A stretch of DNA of 7,500 nucleotides from Paenibacillus sp. UBA6285 (GCA_002438345.1 DJUJ01000070.1:1-7500); one strand, 5' to 3'; positions 1 to 5,938 are shown, numbered from the stretch's first letter. The notes: generated by a model not told the origin, from the letters alone. Program-made: numbers and translations.

Positions 1-1
1 G

Positions 2-46
2 TATACTGGATTAACAAGAATAATGGGAGGGGAAAGCAATGGATAA
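2..46 (+). CDS. C-terminal tail of an upstream gene (partial)
   Basis: Frame 2 reads through the left edge as YTGLTRIMGGESNG and stops with TAA at 44-46. That stop overlaps the ATG of the next gene at 39-41 in the arrangement ATGGATAA, which is typical of translationally coupled genes, and the ribosome binding site of the next gene (GGGAGGGG) lies inside these last codons. Only about 15 codons are visible, so the product cannot be named. Frame 1 is also open to position 60, so the choice of frame rests on the overlap geometry alone. Confidence 0.35.
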   Translation, partial: YTGLTRIMGGESNG

Positions 47-329
47 ACAGAGCAAGCTGAAATCAGTAAAGGATTTTGCCAAAAATATGATAAAAGGTGC
101 CACCTAGGGTTCTATATTTGATCCAGATATGACTGAAGAGAAAGTAAATGCAACACCTGTATATACCGGCAGAGAAGTAATCAATCAATACACAGGAAAA
201 GAAAAATTGAATGAAGTTGAAATGGAAGAACTGAAACGAGCTACTAAGTATACACGCATGATTAAATATCTCTTTTCAGTTTATACAACGGATCATTTAT
301 TCGTAGAAAAGGCTACCGTCCTTTTATAA
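39..329 (+). pseudogene. small unrecognised gene interrupted by an in-frame amber codon
   Basis: An ATG at 39 with a good Shine-Dalgarno (GGGAGGGG, 25-32) begins MDKQSKLKSVKDFAKNMIK and stops at TAG 105-107 after 22 residues. The same frame stays open from 108 to 329, continuing GSIFDPDMTEEK and then a charged stretch rich in Glu and Lys. The only internal ATG for the downstream part (129) has no purine-rich site before it. The simplest reading is one gene of about 96 residues carrying a nonsense mutation. A very short peptide followed by non-coding sequence, or readthrough, are alternatives. The stop of the second part (327-329) lies in the loop of the terminator hairpin, so the last dozen codons are terminator sequence and the original C-terminus may also have been lost. 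I do not recognise the family. No signal peptide or clear membrane segment is visible. Confidence 0.5.
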
Positions 330-349
330 AGGACGGTAGCCTTTTGTGT
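307..349 (+). terminator. strong hairpin terminator before moeA
   Basis: Perfect 18-base inverted repeat: left arm 307-324 (AAAAGGCTACCGTCCTTT), loop TAT 325-327, right arm 328-345 ending in TTTT, followed by GTGTG. The A-run/T-run ends make it able to work in both directions. It closes the transcription unit ending at 329 and separates it from moeA. Confidence 0.85.
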
Positions 350-375
350 GTATGATTACACTTCCTGAAGGCTCA

Positions 376-384
376 TGTTAAAAT
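376..384 (+). promoter_or_regulatory. candidate extended -10 promoter for moeA-mobB
   Basis: TGTTAAAAT fits an extended -10 element (TGnTATAAT, one mismatch in the hexamer). The -35 region 17 bases upstream (TTACAC, 356-361) is poor, which fits an extended -10 promoter. Transcription would start near 391 and leave a leader of about 40 bases before the moeA ATG. No molybdenum-cofactor riboswitch-sized leader can fit between the terminator and the start codon. Confidence 0.4.
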
Positions 385-429
385 ATTATCTATTACTTAA
401 AAAAATGACGTTTTAGAGCGGAGGCTTTT

Positions 430-1692
430 ATGAAGGATAATAAATTTCAGCGCAAAGCGCTTCAAGTTAAAGCTGCACAGGCCAAAATTATCGAATATGC
501 TCATCCGCTAGAATCCCAGCAGGTACCATTAAATGAGTGCTGTGGACGTTATTTAGCTGAAGAAGTGATAGCGCCACACCCTTTTCCCGCGTTTAATCGT
601 TCTGGTATGGATGGATATGCGATTATCGCAGCGGATACCAATAAATGTGCAAATGGACAAGTCGTTTGGTTAGAAATTGTGGACAATATTCCATGTGGTG
701 CTGTACCCGCAGTGGATATAACTTCTGGAACAGCGGCGCGGATTATGACTGGAGCACAGGTGCCGTCAGGGGCCGATACTGTAGTTATGTTGGAGGTAAC
801 AGAGACACGTGAGGTGGAAGGAAAGACCTACGTTGGAATCCGAAAGAAGCAGGAAGCTAATCTTAATATCACACCGATGGGGCTGGAGTTAAGCCAAGGT
901 GAGCTGGTGCTGCCAGCGGGAGGTTTAATCTCTACGGGGGATATAGCTGTACTAGCAGCGTTTGGCATACATACAGTGAAAGTCTATCGTCAGCCTAAGG
1001 TAGCTATCTTTGCGACAGGAACAGAGCTATTAGAGGTGCATGAACCGTTACAGCCTGGCAAAATTCGAAACAGCAACTCACCTATGCTTGAAGCCTTAGT
1101 CAAAGAGGCAGGTGGGGAGCCGGTGATGCTGGGAGCTATTGTTGACGATCTGGAGCTGGCTCGAAGTAAAGTACAGATGGCGCTCGAAACTTATGATTTT
1201 GTGATTACAACTGGTGGTGTGTCTGTAGGAGATTATGATATCATGGGCGATTTAGTACGTGAACAGAGTGGAGATATGCTATTTAATAAAGTGACGATGC
1301 GTCCGGGGAGCGTAACTACTGCTGCTGTTAGAGGCGGTAAGCTACTGTTAGCCTTATCAGGTAATCCAGGGGCATGTTTTGTTGGGTTTCAATTATTCGC
1401 ACGCCCTGTTATTAGATTAATGCAGTGCGCGTCACAGCCATTCTTACCAGAATGGAGCGCAACTCTTGGGGCAGATTATAACAAAGTGAATAACTTTGCC
1501 CGCTTTGTTCGGGCCCGATTAGAGATCCGGGATGGTAGTCTTTATGCAGTTCCAGCATCTATCGATGAATCCTCCGTGATGATCACGATCAAGGATAGCG
1601 ATTGTCTGATTGTTGTCCCACCAGAGGAACGAGGCTTATCTGCGGGGGCTAAAGTGACTATTATCAAGCTGCCTGGAGAAATACGTGTATAA
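430..1692 (+). CDS. moeA: molybdopterin molybdenumtransferase MoeA
   Basis: MoeA catalyses insertion of molybdate into adenylylated molybdopterin in the last step of molybdenum cofactor synthesis, in the cytoplasm. The 420-residue length is normal for the family. Visible hallmarks in order: AFNRSGMDGYA at 54-64 (Asp61 lies where the functionally important Asp59 of E. coli MoeA does), GTAARIMTGAQVPSGADTVV at 100-119, the MPT-binding-like domain with FATGTELL at 194-201 and ITTGGVSVGDYD at 259-270, MRPGSVTTAA at 290-299, SGNPGACFVGF at 310-320, and a C-terminal beta-barrel domain ending near 415. The start at 430 has GGAGG at 420-424 with 5-base spacing. mobB follows 13 bases downstream in the same direction, an arrangement also seen in Bacillus. 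No key residue seems to be missing. Confidence 0.96.
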   Translation: MKDNKFQRKALQVKAAQAKIIEYAHPLESQQVPLNECCGRYLAEEVIAPHPFPAFNRSGMDGYAIIAADTNKCANGQVVWLEIVDNIPCGAVPAVDITSGTAARIMTGAQVPSGADTVVMLEVTETREVEGKTYVGIRKKQEANLNITPMGLELSQGELVLPAGGLISTGDIAVLAAFGIHTVKVYRQPKVAIFATGTELLEVHEPLQPGKIRNSNSPMLEALVKEAGGEPVMLGAIVDDLELARSKVQMALETYDFVITTGGVSVGDYDIMGDLVREQSGDMLFNKVTMRPGSVTTAAVRGGKLLLALSGNPGACFVGFQLFARPVIRLMQCASQPFLPEWSATLGADYNKVNNFARFVRARLEIRDGSLYAVPASIDESSVMITIKDSDCLIVVPPEERGLSAGAKVTIIKLPGEIRV

Positions 1693-1705
1693 AGGAGAAC
1701 CAGAC

Positions 1706-2302
1706 ATGATGCGCGGTAGAAGGAACACTTCGTTAAGATCATCAAGCCTATGCCGCACACATCATGGAATTAATCGTCAGAAGGGTCGACATCCAGATTT
1801 AGACGATCAACTACCAGCGGTTTGTCAATTTGTTAGCTATAAAAACAGCGGAAAAACCACGTTGATCTGTCATCTTATTCCGCTGCTTCAGCAGAATGGG
1901 TTCACAGTAGCCGTAATTAAGCACGATGCACATGGCTTTGAGATCGATCAACCTGGGACGGATACTTGGCGACAGCGCGAAGCAGGGGCATCAGGAATCG
2001 CTATCACAAGCCCTACACGGACTGCACGAATAGAAGAGAAGGGTAGCGGATTAGCAGAGCTTATAACCTCTTTTTCAGCGTATGATTACATTTTGATTGA
2101 AGGGTTTAAGAATGAAGCCTATCCTAAGATCGTGCTGATCCATGAGGAAGACGACTTACAATTGTTAGATATGTTGAGCAATGTTATTGCTACCGCGTTT
2201 TGGCAACTCATGATGAACAAGGTATCAATGCAAACAGTGAAGAAAAATGAGTTTTTTAACATTAACAATAGGATGGAAATAGCTAATTATCTAATGCGTT
2301 AA
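1706..2302 (+). CDS. mobB: molybdopterin-guanine dinucleotide biosynthesis protein MobB
   Basis: MobB is a small P-loop GTP-binding protein that assists MobA in attaching GMP to molybdopterin. I choose the ATG at 1706 because AAAGGAG at 1691-1697 lies 8 bases upstream; the in-frame ATG at 1685 overlaps moeA and has no comparable site. This gives 198 residues. Seen in order: Walker A SYKNSGKTT at 44-52, the IKHDAHGFEID segment at 71-81 typical of MobB, DTWRQREAGA at about 86-95, and ILIEGFK at 129-135. Oddities: about 43 residues, rich in Arg and Ser, precede the first beta strand, whereas MobB proteins usually start close to it, and the first Gly of the P-loop is Ser. The GKTT core is intact, so the protein is probably functional. 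Confidence 0.9.
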   Translation: MMRGRRNTSLRSSSLCRTHHGINRQKGRHPDLDDQLPAVCQFVSYKNSGKTTLICHLIPLLQQNGFTVAVIKHDAHGFEIDQPGTDTWRQREAGASGIAITSPTRTARIEEKGSGLAELITSFSAYDYILIEGFKNEAYPKIVLIHEEDDLQLLDMLSNVIATAFWQLMMNKVSMQTVKKNEFFNINNRMEIANYLMR

Positions 2303-2318
2303 CGAGATTATTTACAAC

Positions 2319-2350
2319 ATTTCATCATATGAAAAATTCACAATAGAAAA
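2319..2350 (+). repeat. 32-base direct repeat, copy 1 (candidate XerS recombination site)
   Basis: The sequence from ATTTCATCATATG to CAATAGAAAA matches 6399-6430 in 30 of 32 bases, in the same orientation. It consists of two unequal units, TTTCATCATATGAAA and ATTCACAATAGAAA, each an imperfect TTC...GAA palindrome. Streptococcal/lactococcal difSL, the site of the single recombinase XerS, also has two TTTTC/GAAAA-type arms and lies next to xerS. Here the element lies 117 bases from the end of the xerS gene. The link to XerS is an inference; it could be an unrelated intergenic repeat. Confidence 0.5.
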
Positions 2351-2400
2351 GCAAATAATTCAACATTAATGCTACTCTGATCAGTCTTTCTAAACCATGT

Positions 2401-2455
2401 AAAAAGAGAGCCAGCCACACCTTTTCCATAAAATGGAAGGGGAGTAGCCGGCTCT
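2401..2455 (-). terminator. hairpin terminator between convergent mobB and xerS
   Basis: Arms of 23 bases at 2407-2429 and 2433-2455 pair with a few mismatches around an AAA loop; the outer AGAGCC/GGCTCT and inner TTCCAT/ATGGAA parts are perfect. On the minus strand the hairpin is followed by TTTTT (2401-2405), so it fits best as the xerS terminator. It begins 11 bases after the xerS stop codon, and it may also stop mobB transcripts. Confidence 0.8.
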
Positions 2456-2466
2456 TTGTAAAGAAA

Positions 2467-3576
2467 TTAACTATCCAAACGGCGTTCAATCGCCTCGGAC
2501 ATCGTTTTGTCAGTGAGATGAGCATAGATTTCGGTTGTTTCTGTGGAAGCGTGCCCGAGCTGTTCTTTAGTCTTATAAATATCGTTTTGCAGATAATAGT
2601 CTGTTGCAAAAGAGTGACGAAGCTTATGTACCGTTAGATAGGGCTTACCAAAGCGCTTTGCGTATTTAATAATCATTTCTTGAATGGCTCTTTTGGTCAT
2701 GCGCTTACCTTCTTGTCGTCCGTTGGGCAAAGCGATAAACAATGCTTTTTCCTTTTTTGGCGTTTTATAACGGGTTTGACGTAGGCTCAAATATAGAGCT
2801 AGATCATCTTTAGCTTGTTCTCGAAAATAAACAGGGGTTTTGAATGTTTCGTCATTGTTCCCTTTTCGGGTGACATAGATAAGTTTGTTGTTAACATCCA
2901 GATCATCCACGTTCAGATTGACTACTTCGGATACACGCAGGCCAGAATTCAGAATTAAGCTAGCAATACAGGCATCGCGCTCGCGATTTAATTGAAAGGA
3001 ATAATAGGCTTGCTTATTACCTTCAACATCTCGTCCATATCCTTCATAAATGTAACCCACGAATTCCAGCAGTTCCTCATCTTCTAAAATCTTGCCCTTT
3101 AATTTAGCAGCAGTATCCTTAGGCTTATGAGTTCGTTTAACTTCAACCTTGGCCATAATATTTCGTTTAAGCAAAGGATAGAAATTCTCGTCCTCAGCGA
3201 TTTGACTTAAATAATGAAATAAGGAGCGCAAAGCGGACAGTTTACGGGACACAGTTACACGTGTATTTGTTCCCTCAGCCCGGGTAGTAAGATGTAGGCG
3301 GTATCCAACAATACTGTCCATATGCAGGGTTTCTAATTCAAGTAGCGTGATCTCTGTGTTGGAGCTGGCCTGAGAGAGACCTTCAGCACGCAGCCAACCA
3401 AAAAAGGATTCATAATCCCGGATATACTCCAGTAGGGTGGACGGGGATAGATCAGGTCGCTTATAGTCAATAAACTGCTGAACGAACCAAGGCATGAGAG
3501 GTAGCTTTAGATCCAGTTTTTTACGGTCATCGTTCTTTTGAACGCTCATGTGATTCACCTTTTCCATAGTTTGCAT
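2467..3576 (-). CDS. xerS: tyrosine site-specific recombinase, XerS type
   Basis: Tyrosine recombinases cut and join DNA at paired sites; XerS is the single recombinase that resolves chromosome dimers in streptococci and lactococci, and relatives occur in Bacillales. From the ATG at 3576 the protein has 369 residues, close to the family length. The N-terminal core-binding domain holds PWFVQQFIDYKRPDLSPST at 29-47. The catalytic set is complete: Arg214 (SGLRVSEV), Lys238 (VTRKGN), His317 and Arg320 (HKLRHSFA), His342 (LGHAS) and nucleophile Tyr351 (EIYAHL). The start at 3576 has AAGGAAG 7 bases upstream; the ATG at 3549 also has a fair site (AAAGGTG), and the longer frame from a TTG at 3630 is less likely. 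XerS rather than XerC/XerD is inferred from the length and N-terminal sequence. A plain integrase role cannot be excluded. Confidence 0.85.
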   Translation of the reverse strand: MQTMEKVNHMSVQKNDDRKKLDLKLPLMPWFVQQFIDYKRPDLSPSTLLEYIRDYESFFGWLRAEGLSQASSNTEITLLELETLHMDSIVGYRLHLTTRAEGTNTRVTVSRKLSALRSLFHYLSQIAEDENFYPLLKRNIMAKVEVKRTHKPKDTAAKLKGKILEDEELLEFVGYIYEGYGRDVEGNKQAYYSFQLNRERDACIASLILNSGLRVSEVVNLNVDDLDVNNKLIYVTRKGNNDETFKTPVYFREQAKDDLALYLSLRQTRYKTPKKEKALFIALPNGRQEGKRMTKRAIQEMIIKYAKRFGKPYLTVHKLRHSFATDYYLQNDIYKTKEQLGHASTETTEIYAHLTDKTMSEAIERRLDS

Positions 3577-3619
3577 ATAATTTCTTCCTTCTATCTTATC
3601 ATGTTTTGTCTTCCTATGG

Positions 3620-3633
3620 GCTTTGATCAAAGC
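3620..3633. promoter_or_regulatory. 14-base perfect palindrome upstream of xerS
   Basis: GCTTTGATCAAAGC is a perfect palindrome in the intergenic space between divergent xerS and the GNAT gene, 44 bases before the xerS start. It could be an operator or, by overlap with the xerS leader, a small hairpin. No regulator is known for it from this window. Confidence 0.3.
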
Positions 3634-3651
3634 TAATTACAAGAGATGAAC

Positions 3652-3680
3652 TTGCTCCTGTAGTAACTAAGTTATATGAT
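3652..3680 (+). promoter_or_regulatory. candidate sigma-A promoter for the GNAT gene
   Basis: TTGCTC (3652-3657) and TATGAT (3675-3680) are separated by 17 bases; the -10 differs from consensus at one position, the -35 at three. The predicted start near 3687 lies just before the ribosome binding site at 3701-3707. Confidence 0.5.
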
Positions 3681-3713
3681 GTGAAGTAAACATAAATAGC
3701 AGAGGTGCACCTA

Positions 3714-4223
3714 ATGGAACTTGTAATGGAGCTGGTTCCCAAAGAGCGGAAACAGACAATAAGTAAACTAATGCAGTACTATTTATATGATTTCACCCGT
3801 TATCTGGAGCTTGATGTAGACCAGGATGGAGTATATCCAACCTATCCGGGACTAGAATCTTATTGGAGTAGTGGCAACAATAAATTTGCGTATTTGTTTA
3901 AGGTGGACGGGCATATCGCTGGATTTGCTTTGGTGGAACGGTTGTTTCGTAATCCCGAGGGGCAATTTTACATGACTGAGTTTTTTGTTATGCAAAAATA
4001 CCGCCGGAGCGGTGTAGGTACATGGGCTGCGCATAAATTGTTTGAGATGTACCCTGGTGACTGGAAGGTTTCACAAGTTCGTGCAAATACGCCCGCACGA
4101 AATTTCTGGCATAAAGTAATTGGGGAGTACACAAATGGAGAATTTCAAGAGCGCTTTAATGCGCAACAAGGAAACCCAAGTCAATACTTCAACACATTAA
4201 ATATTAATAAGGTGAATAATTGA
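3714..4223 (+). CDS. GNAT-family N-acetyltransferase
   Basis: A cytoplasmic acetyl-CoA-dependent acyltransferase of the GNAT superfamily; the substrate cannot be told from sequence. I choose the ATG at 3714, 6 bases after AGAGGTG (3701-3707); a GTG at 3705 is in frame but lies inside that site. The protein has 169 residues, normal for a single GNAT domain. The acetyl-CoA-binding motif A is clear: FVMQKYRRSGVGTWAA at 91-106, with the Q-x-x-R-x-x-G-x-G pyrophosphate loop (QKYRRSGVG, 94-102). Strand beta-4 precedes it (GQFYMTEFFV), and ANTPARNFWHKV at 124-135 is the usual motif B region. The subgroup resembles uncharacterised single-domain acetyltransferases rather than aminoglycoside or ribosomal protein enzymes. 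It is transcribed away from xerS and ends before the terminator at 4349, so it appears to be its own unit. Confidence 0.88.
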   Translation: MELVMELVPKERKQTISKLMQYYLYDFTRYLELDVDQDGVYPTYPGLESYWSSGNNKFAYLFKVDGHIAGFALVERLFRNPEGQFYMTEFFVMQKYRRSGVGTWAAHKLFEMYPGDWKVSQVRANTPARNFWHKVIGEYTNGEFQERFNAQQGNPSQYFNTLNINKVNN

Positions 4224-4312
4224 CCTAAAATAAAATTGAAAAGGAAACCATGAAATTGTGGTCATAATAATTAAATGATTATCTTAAGGTTCAAGAGATA
4301 AGTACGAATAAT

Positions 4313-4338
4313 GTTTACATAATTATCATTATGTAAAC
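4313..4338. repeat. 26-base palindrome, copy 1 of the GTTWACATAA family
   Basis: GTTTACATAA (4313-4322), spacer TTATCA, TTATGTAAAC (4329-4338): perfect 10-base arms. It is closely related to the centre of the larger palindrome at 5962-6003, with the same arm sequence except for a compensated T/A change and the same 6-base spacer length. It is not followed by a T-run, so it does not look like a terminator. It lies between the GNAT stop and the next terminator. Confidence 0.7.
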
Positions 4339-4348
4339 TAATAACCTG

Positions 4349-4387
4349 ATAACCTAACATCCTTAACGGGATTGTTGGGTTATTTTT
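4349..4387 (+). terminator. rho-independent terminator downstream of the GNAT gene
   Basis: ATAACCTAACATCC (4349-4362) pairs with GGATTGTTGGGTTAT (4369-4383), allowing one G-U pair and one bulged A, around loop TTAACG; a T-run (4383-4387) follows. It lies 126 bases after the GNAT stop. Confidence 0.8.
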
Positions 4388-4460
4388 GTTCATTATACCC
4401 AATCAGAGGGGGGGATTTAGCATATCTTATGATGTATTCAATTACAAAGGAGGAGTTAAA

Positions 4461-4553
4461 ATGGGCGATTTTGTAGGAGGTTTTACTTCCACAGGAGCTA
4501 TTCTGGTTTTGTTTATCCTGTTGGTTATCATCACCAAAACTCTTTGTCTGTAA
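4461..4553 (+). CDS. YjcZ-family tiny membrane sporulation protein
   Basis: A 30-residue peptide, MGDFVGGFTSTGAILVLFIL followed by LVIITKTLCL, starts 7 bases after an ideal AAAGGAGG (4446-4453). A short Gly-rich head followed by a single hydrophobic helix of the AILVLFILLVII type is characteristic of the YjcZ family of small sporulation-associated proteins of Bacillales; the molecular role of the family is not established. The gene stands alone between terminators at 4349-4387 and 4578-4608. Upstream, CATATCTTA (4421-4429) fits the CATANNNTA -10 pattern of mother-cell sigma factors, although no good -35 is visible, so sporulation control is only suggested. Paralogues commonly occur in several copies per genome. 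Confidence 0.75.
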   Translation: MGDFVGGFTSTGAILVLFILLVIITKTLCL

Positions 4554-4577
4554 TCCTTTAACTTCATGAATAAGGGT

Positions 4578-4608
4578 TCCGTCAGTCTATATGGACTGGC
4601 GGATTTTT
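4578..4608 (+). terminator. rho-independent terminator of the YjcZ-family gene
   Basis: TCCGTCAGTC (4578-4587) pairs with GACTGGCGGA (4594-4603) with one G-U pair around a 6-base loop, followed by TTTTT. It lies 24 bases after the stop codon of the small gene. Confidence 0.9.
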
Positions 4609-4631
4609 ATGTCTGGATATGACATTAAAAG

Positions 4632-4659
4632 TTGGGTTAATTGCATGTGACTTACTATA
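4632..4659 (+). promoter_or_regulatory. candidate promoter for tetR-flavodoxin
   Basis: TTGGGT (4632-4637) and TACTAT (4654-4659) with a 16-base spacer. Both hexamers are imperfect, and the following AT-rich stretch to 4690 offers alternatives such as TATATT at 4684-4689, so the exact promoter is uncertain. Any of these lies just upstream of the half-site array at 4697-4729. Confidence 0.3.
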
Positions 4660-4696
4660 TAGAAATTAACGTTATATCAAATATATATTTAACAGT

Positions 4697-4729
4697 GTTC
4701 AATGATTGAACGATGTTCAAATTGTTCAA
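4697..4729. promoter_or_regulatory. four-half-site operator array upstream of the TetR gene
   Basis: GTTCAA (4697-4702), TTGAAC (4706-4711), GTTCAA (4715-4720) and GTTCAA (4724-4729) are each separated by exactly 3 bases. The first two form a perfect 15-base palindrome, and the second and third form another overlapping one. Palindromes just before a TetR-family gene are usually its own operator, so autoregulation by the adjacent repressor is the likely role. The array lies between any promoter and the ribosome binding site at 4735-4741. Confidence 0.65.
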
Positions 4730-4748
4730 AACATAAGGAGACGTCAAG

Positions 4749-5372
4749 ATGACTAAAGAACAACGCCAACCGCGTGAGCGTGAAGATATGAAGAAAATGA
4801 TATTACAGGCCGCGGCTTTGTTGATTGCGAAAGACGGTATTGAGAAGCTTTCTATCCGCAAAATTGCAGAGAGAATCGAGTATTCTCCAGGAATTATTTA
4901 TCATTATTTTCAGGGGAAAGATGAAATTGTAGTGAGATATTTACAACAAAAATATACAGATATGGTTGCCGGGCTTCAGTCCGTACAACGTAAGGTGGAG
5001 CATGAACTGCCAGCAGAGACGCTTTTGAGACAATCGCTTGAGCAAATGATCAAGATGACCCTTTCAACAGGTGTAGAGTACCGTAATGTCATGCTGAACG
5101 ATACACCAGCTGTCCTTAATTACACAGCTGTTCTATTCAAAGGAGCTGCTCAGGAACGTAAAGCGATTGGTATGCTTTGCCAATGTCTATCTAGGTTTGA
5201 ATCGAAAGCACTCCGTGAGGAATCTTCGATAGAGCTCACTGCTCAGGTAATATGGAGCGCTGCGTTCGGATTAATCATGCGTTTGATTGTGGAAAAGGAT
5301 CTGCCTGAAGAGCAGGTCGAAGTACTGACTTCTTGTTATCTAGATTCAATGGTTGCAATAGCAATCAGGTGA
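4749..5372 (+). CDS. TetR/AcrR-family transcriptional regulator
   Basis: A 207-residue one-component repressor of the usual TetR length. The N-terminal three-helix DNA-binding domain occupies about residues 12-60, with the helix-turn-helix LSIRKIAERIEYSPGIIYHY at 34-53 and the typical KDEIV start of helix 4. The rest is the all-helical ligand-binding and dimer domain, in which the ligand cannot be predicted. The start at 4749 lies 7 bases after AAGGAGA. The gene is preceded by an ordered array of GTTCAA half-sites, probably its operator, and followed 29 bases later by the first ribosome binding site and start of the flavodoxin gene. The likely job is to control itself and the flavodoxin in response to a small molecule. 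Confidence 0.92.
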   Translation: MTKEQRQPREREDMKKMILQAAALLIAKDGIEKLSIRKIAERIEYSPGIIYHYFQGKDEIVVRYLQQKYTDMVAGLQSVQRKVEHELPAETLLRQSLEQMIKMTLSTGVEYRNVMLNDTPAVLNYTAVLFKGAAQERKAIGMLCQCLSRFESKALREESSIELTAQVIWSAAFGLIMRLIVEKDLPEEQVEVLTSCYLDSMVAIAIR

Positions 5373-5390
5373 AATCTAATAAATCTTATA

Positions 5391-5404
5391 AAGGAGGGGC
5401 GATG
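5391..5404 (+). promoter_or_regulatory. second, upstream ribosome binding site and start in frame with the flavodoxin
   Basis: AAGGAGGGG (5391-5399) with ATG at 5402 is in frame with the flavodoxin start at 5459. Use of it would add 19 residues (MNLYILTLRIAYQLKGAIK) before the conserved N-terminal strand. The spacing (about 4 bases from GGAGG) is short but the site is stronger than the one at 5443-5450. Confidence 0.45.
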
Positions 5405-5458
5405 AATCTCTACATACTTACTTTAAGAATAGCTTACCAGCTAAAGGGAGCGATTAAA

Positions 5459-5938
5459 ATGAAGACTATTATTATATATACCTCTAAATATGGATGTACG
5501 GAGAAAGCTGCGTATTTATTGAAGAATCAGTTGGGTGAAGAGACTGAAGTAGTTAATTTGATGCTTGCCAAAGAGCCGATACTAGAACGTTATAATACTG
5601 TCATCTTAGGTGGATCTATTTATTATGGGAAAATACAAAAACAAATGACTGAGTTTGCTACAAAATATCAAAATGAACTAGGTAAAAAGCGCATAGGATT
5701 GTTTATTTGTGCAGGAGCGAAGGGTGAGCAAGCCACACAGGAATTGAAATCTTCATTTTCAGAAGAGCTGTATAACCAATCAATTACAAAAGAAGTGTTC
5801 GGAGATGAGATTTATGAAGAGAAGTTATCTTTGCTAGATCGATTGGTTCTGCGAATGGTAAAAGGGAAGAATAAGAGTGTAAAGGGATTATCCGAAGAGA
5901 CGATAGAGCGTTTTGCACTTGCGATGAAGAAACGGTAA
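5459..5938 (+). CDS. flavodoxin-domain protein, HemG-like
   Basis: A 160-residue FMN-binding electron-transfer protein of the flavodoxin family that includes the menaquinone-dependent protoporphyrinogen oxidase HemG. The first strand and phosphate-binding loop are visible at once: KTIIIYTSKYGCTEKAA at 2-18, with the T/S-x-x-x-x-T type FMN loop. VILGGSIYYGKIQKQMTEF at about 48-66 is the second FMN-contacting region, and GLFICAGA at about 80-87 the following strand. The C-terminal LSLLDRLVLRMVKGK matches the membrane-near helix found in HemG-like members. The start at 5459 has AAAGGGAG 8 bases upstream and puts the beta strand at residue 2, as the family expects; a longer in-frame start at 5402 has an even better site. 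It follows the TetR gene closely and is probably co-transcribed with it. A role in haem synthesis is possible but not shown; many Firmicutes homologues are uncharacterised. Confidence 0.85.
   Translation: MKTIIIYTSKYGCTEKAAYLLKNQLGEETEVVNLMLAKEPILERYNTVILGGSIYYGKIQKQMTEFATKYQNELGKKRIGLFICAGAKGEQATQELKSSFSEELYNQSITKEVFGDEIYEEKLSLLDRLVLRMVKGKNKSVKGLSEETIERFALAMKKR

Noticed and set aside
1542..1760. Minus-strand open frame of 72 codons across the moeA/mobB junction
   Set aside because: It lies opposite the conserved moeA C-terminus and the mobB start, has no ribosome binding site of note and no family-like motif.
2351..2400. Possible extension of the 32-base repeat into its right flank (ACTCTGATCA versus ACCCTGGTCA at 6448-6457)
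   Set aside because: The match is short, needs a 6-base offset and can be chance in AT-rich sequence.
2325..2609. Minus-strand open frame of 94 codons
   Set aside because: It overlaps the catalytic C-terminal end of xerS in another frame and runs through the terminator hairpin and the 32-base repeat.
3577..3630. Longer xerS start at TTG 3630
   Set aside because: The extra 18 residues are not family-like, and a clear AAGGAAG site lies inside them just before the ATG at 3576.
3852..4034. Minus-strand open frame of 60 codons
   Set aside because: It is antisense to the acetyl-CoA-binding region of the GNAT gene and looks like a reverse-frame shadow.
4252..4266. Small ACCA...TGGT hairpin after the GNAT gene
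   Set aside because: A 4-base stem with an 8-base loop is too weak to be called a terminator; a strong one exists at 4349-4387.
4321..4334. Fur- or PerR-like box (AATTATCATTAT) in the palindrome at 4313-4338
   Set aside because: The resemblance covers only the AT-rich centre; the symmetry axis of the palindrome does not match the 7-1-7 layout of those boxes, and no iron or peroxide gene is nearby.
4655..4861. Minus-strand open frame of 68 codons
   Set aside because: It is antisense to the tetR start and its operator array; no supporting start site.
5333..5401. Flavodoxin frame extended upstream into the tetR 3' end
   Set aside because: This part overlaps tetR in another frame and has no ribosome binding site; the strong sites are at 5391-5399 and 5443-5450.
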